The notes under the pieces are model-generated. The model was not told the origin of the DNA, did not search any database, and saw nothing but the letters and a program-made list of their open reading frames with translations. A stretch of DNA of 64,000 nucleotides from Dysidea avara (taxonomy: Eukaryota > Porifera > Demospongiae > Dictyoceratida > Dysideidae), in NCBI RefSeq assembly GCF_963678975.1, contig NC_089274.1, forward strand, positions 16,633,633-16,697,632. Reading direction: 5' to 3'. Made by a program: the position numbers and the translations under genes. Positions 23,473 to 34,889 of the stretch are shown piece by piece. Numbering within the stretch: the stretch's first letter is position 1; each line of letters starts with the position of its first letter.

Positions 23473-25270
23473 TAGGGTCCGCAATCCGAAAAATCAACTT
23501 TTACAAATCTATCCCCCTACCATTGTGGGATGTTCATTGTAGTACCTCATTGCTAGATCCACCATGAAACCGGAGGCACGATTGTTGTCATCACAGAAAT
23601 ATTGATTTTAGAATTTCGTGAGATGCAAAAAATATTTTTAAAATTTCGTACTCCACACAAAGAACAGGATAAAACTTGCTACTTAGCTAGATATTATCTA
23701 GAGTTAATGTAGTTGAAAAGTACGCACAGTAATAAGCAAATGATTCACTGGGTTCCCGGCACAGGGTTGCTTTCTCTCAAAAAGCAGAAAATGAAACACA
23801 AATTTTCGAATTCAAACTGCCCTACCAGCCAAGACAAGAAAAGCCAACTCTTCCTCATAGTGATGTGATAAGGTTGGATGCATAGTCTGTCTATGCTGTT
23901 AATCTGGAAAGGATCTGAGACTTCTCACCATCTGGGTGAAGAACGTCAAAATTTTCGTGCGTCATTTCAAGGGATTCTCTCAATGGTACCAAAGTGCTTT
24001 CCAGTACTTCTGATGCCACACTGGTCACTTAATTTTGTTTACAATGATGATAAATGATGGTTCAAAACGTTTGGTAGTAGTAGTAGTTGGTGTTTCTGTG
24101 ATTTAGTTCATATGATGCAGTATACCAGCAGCTCACCAGGAGCTCCACCCAGCTCGAATCAAAAATGAAAGATTTTGTGCTTTTTTCGGTTTGTTTTGGG
24201 ATGTTTTGCAGCATAATAGTGATGTATAGGGTGATTTAGTGAAGATTTGAAGCTGCTGTGGAGTGTGAGAGGTGAAGTCAAATTTGAACGATTTTGCTGC
24301 CTCCCTTGATACATAGCTTATGCACTTGTCAATTTCAAGCCCCACCCCCCCACCCCCGGGCGTCCCCACACCCCAAGTGGGGATTTGACATTGCTTCTTG
24401 TCCCCACCCCTGGGGCAATTGACAGTTCTCCAATTCACTGACCGATTTTCGGTAGTTGCATTTCTAAACAATTAAATCGTATATACTCACTATAATTTTA
24501 CTAGCTAGCTACAGGTGTATACCAAGTTAATTTTTAGTCGCATGCATGAAATATGCGTTTATCCTTAAGGTGTTGTCAAATCCCCTACTAGGGGGTGGGG
24601 CATGAAATTGACAAGTGCATTAGAGCGAGGCTTGGAAGCTGTGGATGAAATAATAATGGACAACCGCTGCTACCAAACGTTCAGTGACATCTTTTGCCAT
24701 AGTTGTAGTCAATAATTGATGATTGTTGTGGCTGCAGAGGCGCTGTAAATGGCTAGAAAGCGCGACACAATTCTTTGATGCTGCAGAAAAATTTGACGCT
24801 CGTCACCCAGATGGTGAGAAGTCTCAAATCTTTTCCAAAACTAACAGCATAGACAGACTATGCACCCAACCGTATCGAAACACTATGAGGAAGAGTTGGC
24901 TTCTCTTGCCCTGGGTGGTAGGGCAGTTTGAATTCGAAACTTTGTATTTCTTTGTCTGATTTTTCAAAGAAAGCAACCCTGTGCCGGGAACCCAGCAAAT
25001 CAATCACTTAGTTCTGTGCGTACTTTTCAACTACGACAACTCTGGATATGATCTGGCTAAATAGCAAGTTTCATCCGGTCCTTTTTGTGGAGCACGAAAT
25101 TTTAAAAATAAATTTTGCATCTTGCGAGATACTGAAAACAATATTTCTGTGAAGACAACAATCGTGTCTCCGGTTTCCTGGTGGATCTAGCAATGGGATA
25201 CTACAATGAACTTCCCACAATGGTAGAGGGATTAATTTGTAGAAGTTGATTTTTCGGATTGCGGACCCTA
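23473..25270. mobile_element. Long-inverted-repeat DNA transposon with 7-bp target duplication
   Basis: The ends read TAGGGTCCGCAATCCG and its exact reverse complement. The arms stay alignable for about 500 bp on each side, with shared landmarks such as GTTCCCGGCACAGGGTTGC and its complement. CCTATGA flanks both ends (23466-23472 and 25271-25277). The interior has no recognisable transposase and is interrupted by a second element at 24321-24619. The superfamily is uncertain; the long arms and 7-bp duplication narrow it little. Confidence 0.8.
24321..24619. mobile_element. Nested MITE with TTA duplication
   Basis: TGCACTTGTCAATTTCA and a C-rich run at the left are mirrored at the right by a G-rich run and TGAAATTGACAAGTGCA. 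TTA lies on both sides (24318-24320, 24620-24622). A three-base TTA duplication is typical of PIF/Harbinger elements. It sits in the middle of the long-arm element at 23473-25270 and so inserted after it. Confidence 0.7.
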
Positions 25271-25299
25271 CCTATGACAAACAAAGAGCCGGTGCATGG

Positions 25300-25475
25300 G
25301 GGGGAGCAGTCTGATCATACAAGGCTACTCAGCTGGTCAGTATAAGCAGCTAGGACAAACACATATCTGTACTCCTTCTTTCCATCTGTCATCAGACTTT
25401 GGAACTCCAAAATTGTTAATTCAGCCGACTTTATCAATTTCAAAACACTTAGAAATTCACTTGTATAATTAGCTT
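25300..25475 (+). mobile_element. LINE 3'-end fragment
   Basis: The plus-strand translation reads YSFFPSVIRLWNS and then, after a short gap, FKTLRNSL with a stop. This is the familiar end of non-LTR retrotransposon reverse-transcriptase proteins. Nothing upstream of it is recognisable, since the long-arm element at 23473-25270 lies next door. Truncated. Confidence 0.65.
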
Positions 25476-27542
25476 TAATATTTACATGTACGTTATACTC
25501 ATTTCTGAGGTTTGTACATTATAAATAGTGCATGGATTCACCAGCACTTCTACGTAACTGATGACAAGGGCGCCGCTACCCATACGAGTCAAAAGAGGCG
25601 GGCGCGTTAGTAATAGGCCGTTTTTCTACGTGTTATGTATTTATTTGGGGCCGGTTCTGAGTTCAGTTGTAGCTAAAGCAAGACGACGAACTACAGATTT
25701 AACCAGTCGTCATAATCCAGCCATAATCGAAAACAGCACATGTACCGAGACGATTTGTATGTGGTGAGTGGCTGGTATTTTATGTTTGATATATAGACTT
25801 ATATCAGTGCCGCCAGCTCGGCCAGGCTTCAGGCTAGAGCTTGCGGGCGTGCCAGCTGTTGCCGTGGTTGCTGTCGAACTAATTGTATCAGTATGCCATA
25901 TTAACTTGATTGTAGCTAATCAGTCAGCTATAATGTCACATCTTTATTGTATACTGACCCACAAACATGTGCTGGTCCAAAGGTGCTTCAGTCCTGCCAT
26001 TATGATGGCTATAATTGTATGCTGGGACACACCTGTACAATGTATGCATAACATGCATGCTTCTGCTGAATTGTATCTACAATTGGCCCCTAGCTATTAC
26101 ACCTGGTGGAAATTGTGTGAGATTTGTAAGGCTTTGTCTTGGAGGTTTTGTTGGATTATTGAGGCAGTATTATAGCTACATACTAACAAGTCTTATTGGT
26201 GCAGTAAACAACAGTGTCACATTATAGAGGTATTCTGGATTACATGCAGGTGTTGGATTAGAGAGGTTTCGCTGGATAGCTGTTCATAACACCTGTTAAT
26301 TGAAGATACGTATATATTGCTGCATAGCTGTTGCATTACAGAATAGATAGATCACAGACCACCCCCATTGTATGATAGTAGATAATCAACTTAGGAGGGT
26401 AAATACAGGAGGCAGACAGGGCTGATGGGGAGGACAACTGGGGCAATTTTTCCTATAGGTCTCAGGGGCCCTCATGCAACCAGGGTGTTGACTGTCCTTG
26501 TCCCATTCTGTACTGAAGATTTTCAAATATTTGCGATACAACTGTGAAGTGCAAAACAAAAATTTTCCCTTGTTACCAGCCCAACAGTTTAACCAATGTG
26601 AGTGGCTTGTTGACATGTTTCGTTGTGTTTATGTACCATATTATTCAGACATGTATGTTAAAAGGATTTGAAATTTCACATGATGGTTACGCATAGAAAT
26701 ACATTGCACATGCATATGTGATGCAAAGATTTGAATAGATCCTTTCATGTTTTGCTTCACCTAAAGTTTCAGAGTGGCCTATACAAGGCGTTACCGGGAA
26801 CCTATATAGGAGCTTAAGAAATGAGTCATTTAATGAGTGTATAACTGTAATGATATAAAATGAGATGATTACTTATCAATGCAACTCGACATGATTTATT
26901 TGTAGGCCACCTCAAGCACCAAACTTGTATGGTGATCAAATGTGGAGAAGTAGACCAAAGCTATATAATAGTATATGCATGGATACACTGAGACATGTAA
27001 ACAACTTATAGCTATATAGCTAGGTGGCTGATTATAGCTATATTCTACAAGACAAATATAACCATATACATGTGTGGATATGTAGCCTGAGGTTCATTCA
27101 TCTTTATTATATATTCCATAACATTGTTTGCACCATTTTCCTCTGAGGTACATTTTATGGATCATTTTTATCCCTTTTAAAATAAAAGAGAAATGTTGTA
27201 GCATGTTGATCAGTTGGTAAACAATCAGATATTGAGGTCAGCTACCATCGACTATTCTGTAGCATCACATAATTATATATATATAGTATACAAGTTAATT
27301 AACAAATTTGTGCCTATTTACTTACAAATTTATGCTACACTCAGACCACTATATTTCAGTTATTTTGCCCACCTGGTGTAGCATTAATGTACAGTGGAAA
27401 GAAAAGACAAAGTAAGAGACTGGCTAGCTACAAGACTACATCCTATAGGGTGGGTTATTTGTACAGCATGTGGGTATAAACATTTTGTAACTACATGAAG
27501 TCATAAAATTGTTTTCTTTGTAGCCACATAGCTGCAACAAAG
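25476..27542. other. Spacer upstream of EGF gene 3; no supported gene
   Basis: Open frames at 25561-25767 and 25768-26175 are uninterrupted but have no recognisable domain, no paralog in the window and no convincing splice context. I see no clear transposon. The last few hundred bases before 27543 should include the promoter of EGF gene 3. Confidence 0.45.
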
Positions 27543-30500
27543 ATGAAGTTGTTATTGCCGTCATTGTGGTCACTACTGCTAGCCAATCTGGTTGGAGTCA
27601 GTGTTCAGCAATGTGTACTTGAAGACCTTAATGTGATAGACTTAGTACTAAACACTGAAGCAACTGAATTCACTGATTCCTCAACTATGTACATTAATGC
27701 TATTTATTATAACTGTTTGTCAGCCAGCCAGGCTATTGGTCTGTATTCGTCATTATCACTGTCAGTATTGTTTAATATGTCTAGTAGTTCAAAGGAAGTT
27801 CGTTACAATCTGCGGTGTATGAGTGGACATTGGGAACGTGTTGGAAAAACCACTACCGCACTGAGGAGTAATGACACAAGGACAGATTGTTATAGTTGTA
27901 CAGACCGAAGTGTTAATGAGAATCATTGCTCTGGTAAGGAAGATATATATAGTTTTATTGTATAGCCTCTAGCTACATTTGGAATTTGTTTTTCATTTGT
28001 CACATTTATGTAATACAACAGATAAATGATGTGATGATTAAGGGGTTTGTCAGGCCACACAAAAGTGCTACAGAAAGTTGGTAAACAAGCAGTAGCTATG
28101 TATAAGATGTTTTGCAAAACCAACTATTAAGAAATTTGTTTGAACAGTGATTAGTACTACACATACCAGTCTTATTGCCGCTTGTATCTAAATGAATTGT
28201 CTGAGCCTTACAACTGATGTTAACCCACCCAGGCTTGGCTATGTTCATTACATAATAATTCCTTACTATTAAGTAATGATTGTCAGAAAATTTTCATGAA
28301 TTTGCAGCTGCTGTTCATGTGCAGTAAAGCTACCAGATAATGTTCATGGACAAGCCTTCTAGTTGATACATAAAGAACTGCATTAGTGCCATGCAGAAAC
28401 TGTATGTGTCATAGCACCTGAACACGGAGTTGTGATCATGTGGCCAATTGCTGTCTTAAAACATTGTTACCACGTAACTAGTTGTCATACGCATTGAAAC
28501 TTTCTTGTTGACAGGGGAGCATCAAACCCATCTTTGTATATAAACATACATGCAATAGTCTCCACTCTCCCCTTGAAAATAGCTAAGTGAGAGTGTTTTA
28601 TGAAAAATTTAGATGTTGGTAATCAGCTTTACCAGAGCTGGTTACAATTTAGGTATGGAGTATAGGATATAGCTCATGCAGGTTAGCCTCAACAGTGAGT
28701 GCTATACTACAGTACTAATCATGCACCTTTGATGAGAAAGTTGCTTTTAAACTTCTACTCAGCTTTACAGTAATTAGATCAGTAGTCAGTATCCTGAATT
28801 ACAAGAAATTCTGTGAAATATTTTAAGGTGCACAAGTGCTTTAGTGGTGACACATATAAGTGTGGATTTCTATGTATTACAAATATGACATTTCCAAAAA
28901 TTGGGTCACATAGCCATGGTAGTGCATGCATGAATATATTCATGATGCATACATTTATTAATGCCACCTATACTTTTACAGGACATGCACGAATATACTC
29001 TATAATCATGATAGTAATAACGTCCATGCCCTTATTAATGAGGTCATGTAGTACAACTTGCTGGTGGCTAACTATAGAGGTGCACGGTCACTAAGAGTTG
29101 GCCCTTCAGCCATATTTCAGTACCATAAATAAATACCTTAATATGAAAAACCCCAACATGCATCCAAGAACACTTAATGGTGCAATGTATTTCTTATATA
29201 TAGTTTGTAACAGTTCATGTACTGGACTCAACCAGTGTTATGGTCCAATGGCTAATCAGTGTTGTAGTTACAATGCGGATGGTGGTGTGTGTACTGATGA
29301 TTGTGGGATGAACAGGGAGGGAAACTCAAACTTCACCTGTGTCTGTAGTAACTCCTGGACTGGAACTGATTGTGATGGTATGTTACAATTGTTACTATAT
29401 GAAAAGAAAAATTAATGTCTAACGTTTAATGTTCTTTTAGAACATATTTGTGAGCTCACTGTCTTCCTTTAAGTTATACTGAAAAACTAATTTAAATGAT
29501 GTACCTTTAGCCTTCTCATGCTGGTGCAGTGTCATTCACCACAATCTACCAGGGGGTTTCTGAGGTTGCACAAACTGGTCAAGTATATTCAGGCGTTTTG
29601 TATTGATTAGCAAAGGTGCCAAAAGCTCAGATCAAATACTCTAATAAAGCAGTCATTTTGTATTTTTATGTAATTTTTTTATTACCAACACAGTGAAATT
29701 AGCCTACAATCATATCTCAGACCTGAAATTTTTCGGGGGTATGCAGACCTCAGAATGGCATCCATGTTTGTTGTACGTATGCTTCAAACTTCACAAAACT
29801 CCACCTCTTAACTCTTTGCTCCTGATACAGTACCAGCAGAAGCAAGCAAACTCAATTCCTAACATATATTTAAACTGTCACCAGATTCCAGAGCCATAGC
29901 AAGTGGTCCGGCTGGTCCAGTTTTGGCTGGACTACTTTTCAGCCACTTGGAATTTTGTTAAAGATCGAGAAACTCTAATAGAGCAGTCAATGTGGGATAG
30001 AACACTCAACACAATAACTCTAATAGAGTAGCAGCTATAGATTTCAGTTATCAATCTTACAATTTACATTGATAATTCCAGTCAGAGTTGCTTCCAAATT
30101 CAATCTCAGAGGGCTAAAATTTCAAAAAAGTTCCCATGGGGCACAGTTCCCCTAGTTTGGCATGACCACTTTTTTGGGCCTTGCTATGGCTCTGGATTCA
30201 ATCACAGAATACAAAATTTCCTGGGGGACTATGCCCCCAGATCCAAACCTGTCACCAAAATTCCTGGAACTGCCCTTTCTCTGCTAATGACATGAGTTTT
30301 TATAGCTACAAGCTGCACAGCAAATTCAGCTATGTTTCATGACCATAGATAGCATGCATGTAGTTTTCCCGAGGACATTGGCTAGTTTGTTACACATACT
30401 ACTAATGTGCACAGATCTCTCTACAGCAGTATAGCTAATCCCAAAACCAACATATATAGCAGACCAAGTTGTTTATTTATATACCAATAATATTTAATGG

Positions 30501-33500
30501 AGTGAACTTGGTGAATTAGCTATGAGAAAGCTTAGTAAGATAATTATCTTTGTATTGGATGAGGATAATAGCTTGGTGGGAACACTCCAGATTTATTAGA
30601 CTTTTACCATTCTTTTCCTGCTATACATGTGATTCTACACCGTAATGTTGGTTGTATTTAATTATAGTTTGCAGTTTGGCATGTGAGAATGAGGGAACAC
30701 AAGCACCAGATTGTTCCAAATGTCTCTGTGTACCTGGTTATGAGGGGATAATGTGTGAAAATGAGATCAACGAGTGTGATCTTAATCCTTGTGAAAATAA
30801 TGGAACTTGTATTGATTTAGTAAATGATTATTCTTGTCAGTGTGTAGCTGGTTATGCTGATAAAAATTGTACAACTGACATTGATGACTGTGATCCTAAT
30901 CCTTGTGACAATGATGGAACTTGTACTGATTTAATTAATGATTATTTGTGTCAATGTGTGATTGGTTTTACTGATGAAAATTGCACAACAAACATCGATG
31001 ATTGTGATTCAAGCCCTTGTGAAAACAACGCTACTTGCAATGATCTGGTAAATGATTATTCTTGTACCTGCACACCTGGTTATACTGGCAAGGACTGTAT
31101 GATGGATGTTGATAACTGTGGCTTTGACCCTTGTGAAAATAATGGTACTTGCACTGATATGGTGAACGACTATTCGTGTGAATGTGCATATGGCTTTACC
31201 GGCAAAGACTGTACGGTTGATAGCATTGATAACTGCAGTCCTGACTCCTGTCAGAATGATGGGATATGTATAGATGGAATCAACTCTTTTACTTGCAATT
31301 GTACAGCAGGTTTTACTGGAGATATTTGTGAGACTAACATTAATGAATGTGATCCCAACCCTTGCCAGAATAATGGGATATGTACTGATGGAATAAACTC
31401 TTACACTTGTACCTGTACGGGATTTACTGGTACAGATTGTGAGACTAACATTGATGATTGTGTTTCTAATCCTTGTAAATATGGAGGGACATGTACTGAT
31501 GGAGTTAATGGCTTCACTTGTACATGTAATCCAGTGTACTCTGGTGTTGATTGTTCTGGTAAGTATGTACAAGTTTTTTAAACTTATATGACAACAATTT
31601 AGGTTGTGTCATGCTGAACTGTGAGCAGTGCAAGGAAAGTGACAAGAATGAGATGGGAGAGTGCACAGAGTGTGCTGGAGTGTTTGTACTACATCAAGGA
31701 ACATGCATCAATAGTGAGTATACGTAGCTCAGTGTAAATTTTGTGTAAGTATTATTTTGATTCGGCACCATGACTATAACATCTATCACCATAGGCAATA
31801 CACTTGCACACATGCATAATAAATGTTGTATATAACCAGTAGCCACCTAATAATTTCATATAGGACCATAGTATAGATATATAGCTAGTTTTGGATGAAG
31901 AAAAGGTGTTGGGAAGGTCCATGAATCTCTATGAATCTAAACTCCATGACTCCAATCTGAAACTCCTGAAACACCAAACCAAATATAACCAATACCTAAA
32001 TCTCTAAATACTTAGGTTTAAAAGAAGAAAATCCATCCACCTGGAGGAGGCTGAGTGTGGCGACTGACTAGACACTGGGTGGCTTGCAGTTTGAATCCTG
32101 GGGTAAAAGGGATTTTTTCCTTTCTTTGTCCCATTTTCTGTTTCACCTTATTGTTAGCTACTGTTAGTTAAGTAACGTGTAAGTCTGCAGTTCCTGTTTG
32201 TTAGGTTAGGGTAATCCAAAGGCTGCTGCAGCACATGTTGCTGTCAGACCTTCACTCTAAAGCTCTAATGACAAACCCTATGAAGTCTCAAAACTCCATA
32301 AATGTAGCTAATTGTCAATTTATAGCTAGCTACATGGTGCATGTATAATTGGTGTTATAATTTTGTAACATGGTGTACGGGTGGATCAAACAATGGTGAC
32401 TGGATTACAAACCATTTGTAGATTAGTTTATACAAACGGTTGTAACACAGTTATGCAATAATTAAACTGCTGCCTAGCCAAGCTTACTATAGCTTGAGTT
32501 TGTGCTCACAAAGCTATTTAGCCATTATAAGCTATAGTCATGTAAGGAACGTGTAATATCTCAATGCAGTGTTGACTGAATTTTGCAGCAGTAAACACTT
32601 TGCTTGTACAAATTGGGGGGGTATAATAATACACTTTGTGTCTGATTGGAGAACACTCCACCTATAGGCTACACCCTCAGGTGTCATGCTTAATAATCAG
32701 ATAGTGTGTAGCTAGTGAACATCACTACTAGTGATGGTCACTACAGAATTAGTAGTGAACATCACTACACAAAAATAGTGAGCATTGTGGCAGACAATAG
32801 TAGTGACCTTCACTAGTTTGTTTTTACTATGCACTGATGTTACAGCTGCTATCATAATGTGCTGCCGAAAAGTTTGCATGGTGTGTGAGACAAATAAACG
32901 TACAATATTTTCACTAAACTAACATCCTGTTTACATTACTTTCTAACTTGGCTACAGTGTGGCACAATTTGATTGAGTTGTGTTGAACTCAGGCCAGAAT
33001 GAAGTCTGTGAAGCATATTGTAATATCAAGTTTGCCAAGCTTTTTTTACCAAAACCCTATTGGAGTACATTTCACCCACCCAATATTTGTTGCTATATAG
33101 CACCTGAATGCTCATAATACAGAGGTGATTCATATGCAGTTATCCTGCAGATTGTGGAATTCCTAACTGCATTAAGTGTGATGTGAAGACTAGGAAGTGT
33201 TTAAAGTGTCAGGAAGGATACAAAATCAACGACAATTATGATATTGATGATGATGACAATGACAGTAGTGATGATGATGGTACTCAGTGTGTTGGTTAGT
33301 TCATGATGTCATTGCTGGAGGTATGACATAATCTGTCTTGCATTATTATAGGGAAAACACCTGAAGAAGGCAGTGACTTTAAATTTAGTAGTCGTACCAT
33401 GTTTGGAGTTATTCTTGCATGCATTGCTGGTCTTATTGCACTGATATTACTAATCATCGCAATAATCATTAAAACTGGAGTACACCGAAGCAAGAAAGAT

Positions 33501-34276
33501 AGGTAAGTAAGCAGTTCTTGCCAAGGACATTTGGGTAGTATATTTCTTGAGTAGTAAAATACATACTTGTGAGATTGACCACATTATTATAAATTGTGTT
33601 TGACTGCCGTATTAGAGTAATTATGACGTCTACAACCTCATTTATCTGTAACATCTTGTGATAAGACTGATACTATAGACTATCATGTTAGCATAATGCT
33701 TGATGCTTTTGCTAGCCTATTATATGCTGGCATAATTGTCACAAGCCTAATTGTTTGTGTAGTCAATTCTTTATTTATAGGACAATTTTAAAGATTTTTA
33801 CTGAATTAAAATGTGTAATCTGCACACCAAAAATGTAGCAAAACATGAACACACTACACTTTATTACTGCATCTCGTATCAAGAAAATGTGTAATGTTAT
33901 TCACACTTTTAGTCACTTTATATGGAATAAGATCAAGATACTCTAATAGAGCAGTCACTTACTCTAATACAGCAGTCAGGAAAGGCTGATATACTCTAAT
34001 AAAACAGTCATTTCTAAAGCATAATCTTGATTTTTGAAAGCATAATAGGCTGGATTTTTGAGCACTGCTCAAAAGACTATTTTCAAAACACAAGCCTACA
34101 AACAATGGTATAATATAATTATATAGTTCATACATTTGATTCTAAGATTTGTATGTAGTGCTCTTCTCTTATACTATTGTAGTCCCAAAACATATACCAG
34201 ACAGCTAGACGAGGCTGATATTGGCCATGTTGCAGCCACCAATAATCCTGCCAGTGGAGAAAATGTCACCCAGTGA
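27543..34276 (+). CDS. EGF-repeat type I membrane protein, gene 3 (7 calcium-binding EGF repeats)
   Basis: Exons: 27543-27933, 29204-29377, 30668-31558, 31603-31713, 33151-33294, 33352-33502, 34183-34276; 651 residues. The start MKLLLPSLWSLLLANLVGVS gives a signal peptide like the paralogs. The same six-cysteine N-terminal domain (residues about 20-130) and cysteine-rich EGF-like exon follow. The array exon has one degenerate EGF and seven EGF_CA repeats, more diverged from each other than in gene 1. It carries one extra exon (31603-31713), a CxxC module (NCEQCKES...CTECAG) absent from gene 1, then the CxxC/Asp-rich stalk exon, a transmembrane helix (FGVILACIAGLIALILLIIA) and a 31-residue tail ending NVTQ. 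A possible poly(A) signal AATAAA is at 34737. Repeats 3 and 7 match the O-glucose pattern C-x-S-x-P-C. Likely a surface receptor or adhesion protein; ligand unknown. Confidence 0.85.
29889..30194. mobile_element. MITE, 306 bp, perfect 15-bp inverted ends and GATTC duplication
   Basis: It starts CAGAGCCATAGCAAG and ends with the exact reverse complement. GATTC flanks both sides (29884-29888, 30195-30199). The interior contains two copies of the CTCTAATAGAG word found throughout the window. Non-coding. It lies in intron 2 of EGF gene 3. The CAG start and 5-bp duplication match the larger element at 20964, so both may use related transposases. Confidence 0.85.
30210..30260 (-). mobile_element. 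Short remnant of a 'gggggcatgccccc' repeat family
   Basis: The stretch 'aaatttcctgggggactatgcccccagatcc' recalls the internal part of the 663 and 20964 elements ('tctgggggcatgccccca'). A similar scrap is at 59400-59455. It is too short to classify. Confidence 0.35.
32041..32290 (+). mobile_element. Probable tRNA-derived SINE
   Basis: A tRNA-like head with 'GAGTGTGGCGACTGACTAGAC' trimmed to A-box position and AGTTTGAATCC as a B-box-like word is followed by a pyrimidine-rich stretch and a unique body. It differs from the SINEs at 19098 and 19885 in the body. It lies in an intron of EGF gene 3. Confidence 0.45.
32713..32815. promoter_or_regulatory. Array of four TAGTGA-N3-TCACTA dyads
   Basis: Perfect 6+6 dyads occur at 32713-32727 (centre ACA), 32729-32743 (TGG), 32753-32767 (ACA) and 32801-32815 (CCT), with one more half-site at 32776. 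The half-sites are identical while the centres vary, which is the look of a protein-binding array. The start-to-start spacings are 16, 24 and 48 bp. It lies in the 1.4 kb intron of EGF gene 3 between 31714 and 33150. An alternative is the hairpin core of a small repeat element. No factor is known to me for this site. Confidence 0.45.
33951..34012. repeat. Triple copy of the CTCTAATA(G/A)A(G) word
   Basis: Three copies of ACTCTAATAGAGCAGTCA or close variants stand within 60 bp. The same word, often paired, appears at 19376-19410, 20437-20473, 22616-22650, 29638, 29970-30020, 33613 and 51684. It forms a small inverted repeat (CTCTA-A-TAGAG). Confidence 0.7.
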
Positions 34277-34889
34277 AGCAGAAATTTATATATTCCATTT
34301 CATTAACTTTGTCTTTTTGCACTTCTCAGACATTAATCAATGGTGTAATTACTTATTTCCTGGTGTTTGTAATTTTTGTTGTATTGCTCCCTCCTGTAAC
34401 TATGTACTTTGCATATTTAAACTCAAAGTGATTCACTTTAAGTAGTAAGCAGCTAGTAGGAAATTACTATAAGTAATGTTGTTGACATTTCTAGTTTAGT
34501 GGCTGACATTTCACCGTGTTGTATACATGTATTTCCTGTAGTATGCCAAAATTGAAAATTGCAAGTAGTGAGGCCCAATGTCTTCCACAATCTCATCATT
34601 TTAGCTGTTCTACCAAGAGATTCATTGTACTACAGGACAGCAAACTGAGTATCATCTTTGACTTGCTACAAGTGCATGCATCAATTCTACTAACTGCATC
34701 ATTATTACAATCAGACATACTGAACCAAGTGGTTATAATAAAATTGTATAAAATTATTTAAAGATATTTAGAACATCTGTAATATATATATGCATACAAT
34801 ATAGTAAGTGAGCCCATGCCCTGATAGCCTCAGGTATTAACTGTATTGAAGCCATCATCATATCACAGTGTTGTATTTTCTGTGTAACA
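34277..34889. other. Convergent spacer between EGF gene 3 and DNAJC27
   Basis: About 600 bp with no gene. It contains the 3' untranslated region of EGF gene 3, with AATAAA at 34737, and presumably that of DNAJC27 on the other strand. The open frame at 34516 is not supported. Confidence 0.6.

Noticed and set aside
24133-24471. Minus-strand frame of 112 codons
   Set aside because: It crosses the boundary of the nested MITE within a non-coding transposon and has no domain.
25768-26175. Plus-strand frame of 135 codons
   Set aside because: No domain, no paralog, no splice or promoter context; likely chance in a repeat-poor spacer.
31009-31572. Minus-strand open frame of 187 codons
   Set aside because: Shadow of the EGF array of gene 3, for the same reason.
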